The translations under genes and the position numbers were made by a program. A DNA stretch of 43,540 bases from an uncultured Actinomycetes bacterium (GTDB taxonomy: Bacteria > Actinomycetota > Acidimicrobiia > Acidimicrobiales > Microtrichaceae). Shown one piece after another: positions 36,946 to 43,540 of the stretch. The notes below the pieces were generated by a model. It searched no databases, was not told the origin of the DNA, and saw nothing but the letters and a program-made list of their open reading frames with translations. Positions within the stretch are counted from its first letter, which is position 1. Each line of letters begins with the position of its first letter. The DNA lies in NCBI GenBank assembly GCA_903868545.1, contig CAIPVR010000237.1, forward strand, positions 1 to 43,540. The letters are read 5' to 3'.

Positions 36946-37033
36946 ACAGTCCTCCCAGGTCCCCGGCCGGGACCCTGCCCCGGCCGGCTTCCTCTCCGCT
37001 CCTCATGCAGTATCCGGCCTCGGTGACCGGTGT

Positions 37034-37807
37034 TCAATGGGGAGCAGTCCCCCCGTCGGGATCCCCGTCCACGTCATCGTCCGGATCCCCGTCCGGTTCC
37101 CCGTGGATCCGGCGGTGCCGCGGCACCGACTGGCCGAGGTTGCTCACCACCAGCGCCACCACGGTCACCAGGAACATCTGGCCGAGCACCGCCTCCATCA
37201 CCGCCATCGTCTGGCCCACGGTGGTGGCCGGCGTGAAGTCGCCGTAGCCGGTGGTGGTGATGGTGATGAAGCTGAAATAGAAGTAGTCGAAGCCCGTCAC
37301 CTTCGGGTCGCCGGCGAAGAACGGCGTGGACGACAGCTGCGCGACCAGCTGGTAGAGCGCGCCGAAGAACAGTCCGATCTGGAGGTAGGCGGCGAGGGCG
37401 CCGGCCACGGTGTCGAGCGTGATCTTGGGCCGGAGCAGGAGCCGGATCAGCACCACCATGGGCGTGATCAGCAGCAGGACCACGAACAGGGCGTTCGACA
37501 CCAGCCGGAAGATGTCGTCGGTGCGCTGCTCGCTCAGCACCGGGGTGACCACGGCGGCGAGGGTGCCGAGCACCACGACCGTCTCCGCGACCCGGCGGAA
37601 CACGCCGTGCGCGCCGGTGCGCACGAGTGCCATGTAGGCGCTGCCGCCGATGAGGGCGATCGCGAACACTCCGCCCCAGCGGAACGCGGCCAGCATCGGG
37701 GCGAGCGCGAGCGCGAGGAGGGTCACGCCGAGGACCGGCGCGATCGACTTCTGCTCGCCCGGGTGCAGCAGGTAGCGCTGCACCGTGCGTCGGAGGTCCC
37801 GGGGCAC
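37034..37807 (-). CDS. two-TM potassium channel-type membrane protein
   Basis: Pore/selectivity filter ITITTTGYGDFTPATTVGQ; several N-terminal TM segments; Asp/Gly-rich tail. Confidence 0.85.
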   Translation of the reverse strand: MPRDLRRTVQRYLLHPGEQKSIAPVLGVTLLALALAPMLAAFRWGGVFAIALIGGSAYMALVRTGAHGVFRRVAETVVVLGTLAAVVTPVLSEQRTDDIFRLVSNALFVVLLLITPMVVLIRLLLRPKITLDTVAGALAAYLQIGLFFGALYQLVAQLSSTPFFAGDPKVTGFDYFYFSFITITTTGYGDFTPATTVGQTMAVMEAVLGQMFLVTVVALVVSNLGQSVPRHRRIHGEPDGDPDDDVDGDPDGGTAPH

Positions 37808-37871
37808 GGGCCGATCCTGCCCGCTGGGCGATCGCGGCGCACGTCCGACGCAGGGGGCGTAGCGTCGGCCC

Positions 37872-39173
37872 ATGACCGACGCTCCCGCCCGCGACTACGT
37901 CTCCGGGGCCCTGGCGCCCGTGCGCGACGAGGTCACGGTGACCGACCTCGCGGTCACCGGTTCGCTCCCGGCCGACCTCGCCGGGCGCTACGTGCGCAAC
38001 GGCCCCAACCCGATCGACGCGGATCCGGCCACCCAGCACTGGTTCACCGGGGCGGGGATGGTCCACGGCGTGCGGCTGCGCGACGGGAGGGCCGAGTGGT
38101 ACCGGAACCGGTTCGTCAGGGCCACCGACCCGCCCGACGCGGCGGTGAACACCAATGTGTGCCGGCTCGGGGGCCGCACCTTCGCCCTGGTGGAGGCGGG
38201 CACACAGCCGGTGGAGCTCACCTACGAACTGGAGTCGCTCGGCACCAACGCCTTCGACGGCACGCTCGAGGGGGCGTACACCGCGCACCCGCACACCGAT
38301 CCCCGTACCGGACTGATCCATGCCGTCACGTACCACTGGGTGGAGGAGGCGGTCCGGCACGTGGTCAACGACGGTGCCCGGGTGGTGCGGGAGGAGGTGA
38401 TCCCGGTCGGTGGGCGTCCGATGGTGCACGACTGCGCGCTCACCGGGTCGTCGGTGTTGCTGTTCGACCTCCCGGTCACCTTCGATCTCGACGACGCGAT
38501 GGCGGGCGCCCCGTTCCCGTACCACTGGGACGCCGAACGGCCCGCCCGGGTGGGGGTGCTGCCGCTCGACGGCGGCGCGGACGCCGTGCGGTGGGTGGAG
38601 GTGCCCCCCTGCTACGTGTTCCACCCGATGAACGCCCACGACCTGCCCGACGGCCGGGTCGAGGTGGTGGTGTGCCGCTGGGAGCGGATGTTCGACCGCG
38701 ACCGGTTGGGACCGAACGAGGGGACGCTCCGCCTCGAGCGCTGGGTGCTGGACCCGGCCACCGGTCGGTCCTCCACCGAGGTGCTCGACGACCGGTTCCA
38801 GGAGTTCCCCAGGGTCGACGAGCGCCGCACGGGTACGCCCACGCGCTACGGCTGGACGTCGGGCCTCGAGGAACCCGGCGCCGTGCACGCGCCGTTGTTC
38901 CACCACGACCTCGCCGCCGGCACCGTGGCCGTCGTCGACTTCGGACCCACGTCGGCCGCCCAGGAGTTCGTGTTCGTGCCGGCGGACCCGTCACCGGCGG
39001 CGCCGGAGGACGACGGCTGGCTCCTCGGACTGGTGTCGGACCGGGCGGAGGGCACCACCGACCTGGTGGTGCTGGCGGCGGGCGACCCCGCTGCCGGCCC
39101 GGTGGCCCGGGTGCACCTCCCTGGCCGGGTGCCCGACGGCTTCCACGGCAACTGGTTCGCGGATCCGGCCTGA
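37872..39173 (+). CDS. carotenoid oxygenase (RPE65/CCD family)
   Basis: GRYVRNGPNPIDADPATQHWFTGAGMVHGVRL; TAHPHTDPRTG; MVHDCALT; C-terminal GFHGNWF. Confidence 0.9.
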   Translation: MTDAPARDYVSGALAPVRDEVTVTDLAVTGSLPADLAGRYVRNGPNPIDADPATQHWFTGAGMVHGVRLRDGRAEWYRNRFVRATDPPDAAVNTNVCRLGGRTFALVEAGTQPVELTYELESLGTNAFDGTLEGAYTAHPHTDPRTGLIHAVTYHWVEEAVRHVVNDGARVVREEVIPVGGRPMVHDCALTGSSVLLFDLPVTFDLDDAMAGAPFPYHWDAERPARVGVLPLDGGADAVRWVEVPPCYVFHPMNAHDLPDGRVEVVVCRWERMFDRDRLGPNEGTLRLERWVLDPATGRSSTEVLDDRFQEFPRVDERRTGTPTRYGWTSGLEEPGAVHAPLFHHDLAAGTVAVVDFGPTSAAQEFVFVPADPSPAAPEDDGWLLGLVSDRAEGTTDLVVLAAGDPAAGPVARVHLPGRVPDGFHGNWFADPA

Positions 39174-39181
39174 GCTCAGGC
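39168..39181. terminator. 14-bp perfect palindrome GCCTGAGCTCAGGC containing both convergent stop codons
   Basis: TGA 39171-39173 (plus) and TCA 39176-39178 (minus stop) are symmetric mates. Confidence 0.4.
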
Positions 39182-39469
39182 GGCGCTGCGCTGCTCGCGG
39201 CGGGACTGTGCGGCACCCAGGTGGGTGGAGACGTCCACGAGGAAGGCGAAGATCACCAGGAACCACCCGACGCCGGTGACGCCGCCGAACGGCGCCCACA
39301 CCACCGCCCACGCGAGCGTGGTCCAGGGCAGGAAGAAGAACCCGAGGACGGCCACGATCCAGTTCCCGTCGAAGCTCTGGGGCACCTTGTCGGTGAAGAG
39401 CCACATGAGGAACAGGCCCAGCCGGGGGCTGACGGCCGAGGCGAGCACGATGAGGCAACCACATCCCAT
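39176..39469 (-). CDS. small uncharacterised membrane protein
   Basis: 97 aa, MGCGCLIVLASAVSPRLGLFLMWLFTDKV…FFFLPWTTLAWAVVWAP; TACGGT-N6-ATG upstream; rest of the long ORF rejected. Confidence 0.65.
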   Translation of the reverse strand: MGCGCLIVLASAVSPRLGLFLMWLFTDKVPQSFDGNWIVAVLGFFFLPWTTLAWAVVWAPFGGVTGVGWFLVIFAFLVDVSTHLGAAQSRREQRSAA

Positions 39470-39556
39470 GCCCGCACCGTAGGCCCGGTCGGCCGGGCGG
39501 GGCGTCACCGTCTGCCGGTACGGTTCCGTTCCCGCGCAACGATGAGGAGGCGACCC

Positions 39557-40345
39557 GTGCAGCACCCCGAGGGACTGATCGGCTGGGTGGACCTGTCCAC
39601 CACCGACGTGGAGGCCGCGAAGGCCTTCTACACGGGCCTCATGGGATGGGAGACCGAGGACGTCCCCACCCCGATGGGCCCGGCCTACACGATGTGCCGC
39701 CTCCGCGGCCGCCTGGTGTGCGGAATGGGTCCGCAGCCGCCCGGGCAGGCGGAGATGGGCATCCCCTCCACCTGGAACTCCTACGTCCTGGTGTCCGACG
39801 CCGATGCCACCTGCGCCGCTGCGGCCGCGGCGGGCGGCACCGTGCTGATGCCGGCGATGGACGTGATGACCCAGGGCCGCATGGCGATGGTGGCCGACCC
39901 GACCGGCGCGGTCATCGGTGTCTGGCAGCCGGTCGACCACCAGGGCGCCGAGGTGTTCAACGAGCCGGGCGCCCTCATGTGGAACGAGCTGCAGACCCGC
40001 GATCTCGACGCCGCCACGCCGTTCTACGCCAAGGTGTTCGGCTGGCGCTGGGAGGCCCCGCCGGAGTGGGAGGGCTACCGGATCGCCCACCTCGACACGA
40101 AGACCTCGGAGGACACCTCCAACGCAGGCGCCATGGCCATGCCGTCGGAGGTGCCGGCCGAGGTGCCGCCGTACTGGGCGGTGTACTTCGGGGTGGAGGA
40201 CTGCGACAGCGGCGTGGAGCGGGCGGTCGGCCTGGGTGCCGAGGTGTTCCTCCCCGCGATGCAGATGGGCCCGGGCCGCTTCGCCGGCATCACCGACCCC
40301 ACCGGGGCCATGTTCCTGCTCGGCCACTTCACCCCGCCGGCATGA
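39557..40345 (+). CDS. two-domain VOC (glyoxalase/bleomycin resistance fold) protein
   Basis: GWVDLSTTDVEAAKAFYTGLMGWE and second copy WNELQTRDLDAATPFYAKVFGWRWE; AGGAGG before GTG. Confidence 0.88.
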   Translation: MQHPEGLIGWVDLSTTDVEAAKAFYTGLMGWETEDVPTPMGPAYTMCRLRGRLVCGMGPQPPGQAEMGIPSTWNSYVLVSDADATCAAAAAAGGTVLMPAMDVMTQGRMAMVADPTGAVIGVWQPVDHQGAEVFNEPGALMWNELQTRDLDAATPFYAKVFGWRWEAPPEWEGYRIAHLDTKTSEDTSNAGAMAMPSEVPAEVPPYWAVYFGVEDCDSGVERAVGLGAEVFLPAMQMGPGRFAGITDPTGAMFLLGHFTPPA

Positions 40346-40959
40346 CCCACCCGCTGCTCGACCTGGGCGTCGCCGCGCTCGCCGACGGCGGCGGCCTCCT
40401 GCTCGCCCCCGGATTCGCGCCCGTCTGGGCCGGTGCCGCGTTCGCCGGGCCGGCCGCCACGGTCACCTGCCCGGCCGGCGACAACCTCGCCCTGCAGGTG
40501 GCGGTGGCCGAGGCCCCACCCGGGTCGGTGGTGGTGTGCGCGGTCGAACCCGGCCCCCCGTGCGGCTACGTGGGCGACGTGCTCGCCACCGCCGCGCAGG
40601 TACGGGGCGTGGCAGGGATCCTCGTCGACGGCGGCGTGCGCGACGTGGCCGGCCTGGCCACGCTCGGCTTCCCGGTGGTCGCGCCGCTGCTCTGCGCCCG
40701 CGGCCCGTCGAAGTCGGGGCCCGGCGAGGTGGGTGGGCCGGTCGAGGTGGGTGGCGTCACCGTGCACCCGGGTGACGTCGTCGTCGCCGACGTCGACGGG
40801 GTGGTGGTGCTGCCGGTGGACGGGGCGTCGGAGGTGGTGGAGCGGGCCACGGCCAAGGCGTCCCGGGAGCCCGGGTTGCTCGAGCGCATCCGCGGCGGCG
40901 GGAGCACCCTCGACGTGCTGGGACTCGACGGCTCGGTGGTGCGCCGCCGCGACGGCTGA
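40342..40959 (+). CDS. RraA-like / HMG aldolase-type protein
   Basis: GYVGDVLATAAQVRGVAGILVDGGVRDVAGL…VHPGDVVVADVDGVVVLP; ATGA overlap with VOC gene. Confidence 0.85.
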   Translation: MTHPLLDLGVAALADGGGLLLAPGFAPVWAGAAFAGPAATVTCPAGDNLALQVAVAEAPPGSVVVCAVEPGPPCGYVGDVLATAAQVRGVAGILVDGGVRDVAGLATLGFPVVAPLLCARGPSKSGPGEVGGPVEVGGVTVHPGDVVVADVDGVVVLPVDGASEVVERATAKASREPGLLERIRGGGSTLDVLGLDGSVVRRRDG

Positions 40960-40962
40960 CGC

Positions 40963-41829
40963 TCAGGCCGCGGCGGGCTCGCGCGGGTCGGCGTCGTCGG
41001 GGCCGTTCACGCCGCCGATCAGCTCACGGTCGCTGTGCTCGTCGGCCCGCGGCCGACGCACACCCCAGATGACGTGGAGCTTCTCGAGCACCACGAGGAC
41101 GTACCAGGTGACGTCGATCTCCCACCAGCGCAGGCCCTGCCGGGCGAGGTGCGCGTGGCGGTGGTGGTTGTTGTGCCAGCCCTCACCCATCGTCAGCAGG
41201 GCGAGCGCCCAGTTGTTGCGGCTCGTGTCGTGGGTCTCGAATCGTCGCCGCCCGAACACGTGGGCCAGCGAGTTGATCAGGAACGTCGAGTGCCACAGCA
41301 CCACGGTGGACAGGAAGAACCCGATGACGAGGCCCGACCAGCCGCCGATCAGTGCGCAGAGGATGGCCAGGCTCCACGGGGCGATGAAGTCGTGCTTCGA
41401 GATGAACCGGATCTCCGGGAACTTCTCGAAGTCCTTCATGGAACCCTCGGGCCGCTCCGAGGTCTCGTCGGAGAGGATCCAGCCGACGTGGCTCCACCAA
41501 AACCCCTTCATGGGGGTGTGCGGGTCGTCGATGGTGTCGGTGTAGCGGTGGTGGATCCGGTGGTGGCCCGCCCACCACAGCGGACCCTTCTGGGCGGCCG
41601 TGCAGCCCCCGAACGCGAGCACGAACTGGAACACGCGACCGGTGCGGTAGGCGCGGTGGGCGAAGTAGCGGTGGTAGCCGGCGGTGATGAAGAACATCCG
41701 GCCCCAGTAGGTGACGAGGAACAGCACCACGGCCGTCCACGTCACGCCGGTGACGATCGCGAGCAGGGGGACCAGATGGACCAGGAAGAACGGGATCGAC
41801 GTACGGGGGTTGATCCTGCCGTGGGGCAT
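40963..41829 (-). CDS. acyl-CoA/fatty acid desaturase (stearoyl-CoA 9-desaturase type)
   Basis: His boxes HRYFAH, HHRIHH, HNNHH; start uncertain (MPHGRINP chosen). Confidence 0.88.
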   Translation of the reverse strand: MPHGRINPRTSIPFFLVHLVPLLAIVTGVTWTAVVLFLVTYWGRMFFITAGYHRYFAHRAYRTGRVFQFVLAFGGCTAAQKGPLWWAGHHRIHHRYTDTIDDPHTPMKGFWWSHVGWILSDETSERPEGSMKDFEKFPEIRFISKHDFIAPWSLAILCALIGGWSGLVIGFFLSTVVLWHSTFLINSLAHVFGRRRFETHDTSRNNWALALLTMGEGWHNNHHRHAHLARQGLRWWEIDVTWYVLVVLEKLHVIWGVRRPRADEHSDRELIGGVNGPDDADPREPAAA

Positions 41830-41900
41830 CCGGGCGGTGGCGGTGGAGGAGATGGCGGACCTTCCGGTGTCGTCGGCCGGGACGTCGTCACGGTAACCGG

Positions 41901-41934
41901 GGTGCGGCCCGCGGGTGCAACTCCCGCGAGCACC
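41901..41934. other. hairpin GGTGC-(GGCC)-CGCGGG-loop-CCCGCG-A-GCACC in the desaturase 5' region
   Basis: 11 bp of pairing interrupted by a 4x1 internal loop, 7-nt loop; lies in the divergent intergenic region. Confidence 0.45.
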
Positions 41935-42029
41935 TCCTGAGAGGGGCTTGCGCGCCGGGCCTGCTGCGGAAGATCCTTGTGGAGCGCATGATATGTGGGA
42001 CGTGCGTGGGGATCGGGAGGACACAGGAC

Positions 42030-43406
42030 GTGACCGAGCTGCTGCAGCCGCACATGGCACCGCCCGACCTGTTCGCCTGGAACATGGAGGAGGACCCGCT
42101 CCTGCGTTCCACGATCGTGGCGGTGGCCACCCTCGACCGCCGTCCCGACTGGGACCGGCTGGTGGCGATGATCGACCGGGGCACCCGGGTGGAGCCGTCC
42201 TTCCGGTGCCGGGCGGTCGTGCCGCCGCTGCGCCTCGGTCCGCCCCGCTGGGTGGTCGACCCCGACTTCGACCTGTCGTGGCACCTCCGGCGCACCCGAC
42301 TGCCGTCGCCCGGTTCGCTCGAGCAACTGCTCGACCTGGCGCGCACCGCGGGGATGCAGGCCTTCGACCGGGACCGGCCGCTGTGGCAGTTCACGCTGGT
42401 GGAGGGCCTCGAGGGCGACCGTGCCGCCCTGGTGATGAAGATCCACCATTCGCTCACCGACGGCATCGGGGGCATGCAGATCGCGAACGAGATCGTGGAC
42501 TTCGAACGCGCGGGTACGCCGCGCCCCGACCCCCCGGCGGCACCGGAGCCGGGCCCGGTGGACGCGCTCTCGGCCCTGTTCGACGCCGTCGGGTTCCAGG
42601 TCGGCCAGATGAGGGACCTCGTCGGCACGGCCGCCGGCGCCGTCGTGCCGACGGCGTGCCGCGCCGTGCGCGACCCGCTCGGCCTGGCCCGGCAGGCGCT
42701 GGGCACGGCGGTCTCGGCGGCCCGCTTCGTCCGGCCGATCACGCGCACGATGTCGCCGGTGATGACCGAGCGCCACCTCGGCTGGCGCTACGGGGTGCTC
42801 GAGGTGCCCTTCGGCGACCTGCACCGCGCCGCCGGGTCGGCGGCCGCCACGCTCAACGACGCGTTCCTCGCCGGCGTGCTGATCGGCCTCCGCTCGTACC
42901 ACGAGCGGCACGGCGCCGCGGTGACGGAGCTCCGGGTGACCATGCCGGTGAGCCTCCGCACCGACGACGACCCGGCGGGGGGCAACAAGGTCACGCTCGT
43001 CCGGTTCCCGCTGCCGCTCGACGTGTTCGAGCCGGCCGGGCTGATGGCCGCGGTCGACGAACGCGTGCGGGCCTGGCGCCATGAGCCGGCGGTGGAACTC
43101 AGCCGGTGGATCGCGGCGGTGCTGAACCTGCTGCCCTCGCCGGTGATCGGCGGAATGCTCAAGCACGTGGACTTCCTCGCGTCGAACGTGCCCGGTTCGC
43201 CGGTGCCGTTGTTCGTGGCCGGGGCCCGGGTGGAGCGGTACTACGCCTTCGGTCCCACCATCGGCGCCGCGGTGAACGTCACGCTGATGTCCTACGACCG
43301 CACCTGTTGCGTGGGCGTGAACGTGGACACGGGTGCCGTGCCCGATCTCGACGTCCTGCTCGAGTGCCTCCGGGAGGGCTTCGCCGAGGTGGTCGCCACG
43401 GCCTGA
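42030..43406 (+). CDS. wax ester synthase/diacylglycerol acyltransferase (WS/DGAT)
   Basis: MKIHHSLTDGIGGMQI (HHxxxDG); N-terminal MAPPDLFAWNMEEDP; GTG 42030 preceded by GGGAGG (ATG 41979 alternative). Confidence 0.9.
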   Translation: MTELLQPHMAPPDLFAWNMEEDPLLRSTIVAVATLDRRPDWDRLVAMIDRGTRVEPSFRCRAVVPPLRLGPPRWVVDPDFDLSWHLRRTRLPSPGSLEQLLDLARTAGMQAFDRDRPLWQFTLVEGLEGDRAALVMKIHHSLTDGIGGMQIANEIVDFERAGTPRPDPPAAPEPGPVDALSALFDAVGFQVGQMRDLVGTAAGAVVPTACRAVRDPLGLARQALGTAVSAARFVRPITRTMSPVMTERHLGWRYGVLEVPFGDLHRAAGSAAATLNDAFLAGVLIGLRSYHERHGAAVTELRVTMPVSLRTDDDPAGGNKVTLVRFPLPLDVFEPAGLMAAVDERVRAWRHEPAVELSRWIAAVLNLLPSPVIGGMLKHVDFLASNVPGSPVPLFVAGARVERYYAFGPTIGAAVNVTLMSYDRTCCVGVNVDTGAVPDLDVLLECLREGFAEVVATA

Positions 43407-43444
43407 ACGGGCGGGAGTGTGGGCCTGAACGGGCGGGAGTGTGG
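43401..43444 (+). repeat. two perfect 22-bp tandem repeats spanning the WS/DGAT stop codon
   Basis: GCCTGAACGGGCGGGAGTGTGG at 43401-43422 and 43423-43444. Confidence 0.9.
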
Positions 43445-43467
43445 GGTCGCCCGAACTTGTGCAATAG

Positions 43468-43494
43468 GTCACAAACTCGTTGCGGATTGTTACG
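43468..43494 (+). promoter_or_regulatory. three direct repeats GTCACA / GTTGCG / GTTACG at 11- and 10-bp spacing
   Basis: Repeat starts at 43468, 43479, 43489 in an AT-richer intergenic region. Confidence 0.4.
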
Positions 43495-43540
43495 AGGCCG
43501 TCCGGATTCCGTAATGTCGTCGTCCGATCGACATGATCCG

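Noticed and set aside
37037-39556. N-terminal 840 codons of the 1102-aa plus-strand ORF
   Set aside because: Only the C-terminal part from GTG 39557 (VOC protein, with RBS) is credible; the rest is antisense to the K+ channel or out of frame in the carotenoid oxygenase gene.
41881-41975. TPP- or SAM-like riboswitch in the desaturase/WS-DGAT intergenic region
   Set aside because: GGGGTGC and CTGAGAG occur, but the remaining conserved blocks are absent and the order does not fit; only a generic hairpin is supported.
1-43540. CRISPR arrays, transposases, phage genes, tRNA/rRNA genes, toxin-antitoxin pairs
   Set aside because: No supporting repeats or motifs seen in the sequence or translated ORFs.

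Overview
High-GC (actinobacterial, probably Acidimicrobiia-like) chromosomal window, densely packed with about 35 supportable genes. I saw no rRNA, tRNA, CRISPR array, transposon or prophage. Main blocks: (1) a lipoprotein, a sensorless GGDEF diguanylate cyclase and a STAS protein; (2) a translationally coupled sulfotransferase / alkyl-sulfatase-like MBL hydrolase / SDR / zinc-ADH operon followed by a SulP transporter; (3) SNase-excalibur nuclease, Baeyer-Villiger monooxygenase and a convergent Rieske oxygenase; (4) a complete recC-recB-recD operon; (5) a long minus-strand run: Flp-pilin-like protein with Thr stalk and predicted Ig-like head, cation/H+ antiporter, sphingosine-1-phosphate-lyase-like PLP enzyme, saccharopine-dehydrogenase-like protein, FGGY kinase, NlpC/P60 hydrolase; (6) accessory enzymes (ADC-like, MFS, GAP/Sap-like, MDR, cupin, ArfB, TylF-like MT, GlsB-like, GHR-type GST, MOSC, K+ channel, carotenoid oxygenase, VOC, RraA); (7) a divergent fatty acid desaturase and WS/DGAT pair. 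The most interesting non-coding signals: a recurrent TANNNT-N6-start-codon architecture (leaderless promoters), including a perfectly symmetric bidirectional one that shares a single TA step between arfB and a methyltransferase gene; palindromes at most convergent gene junctions in which the two stop codons pair; an Arg-rich leader ORF (MRRRGRRRGAT) joined by GTGA to the Rieske gene; and GTNRCR direct repeats at the right edge. All functional calls come from reading motifs by eye; no searches were run.
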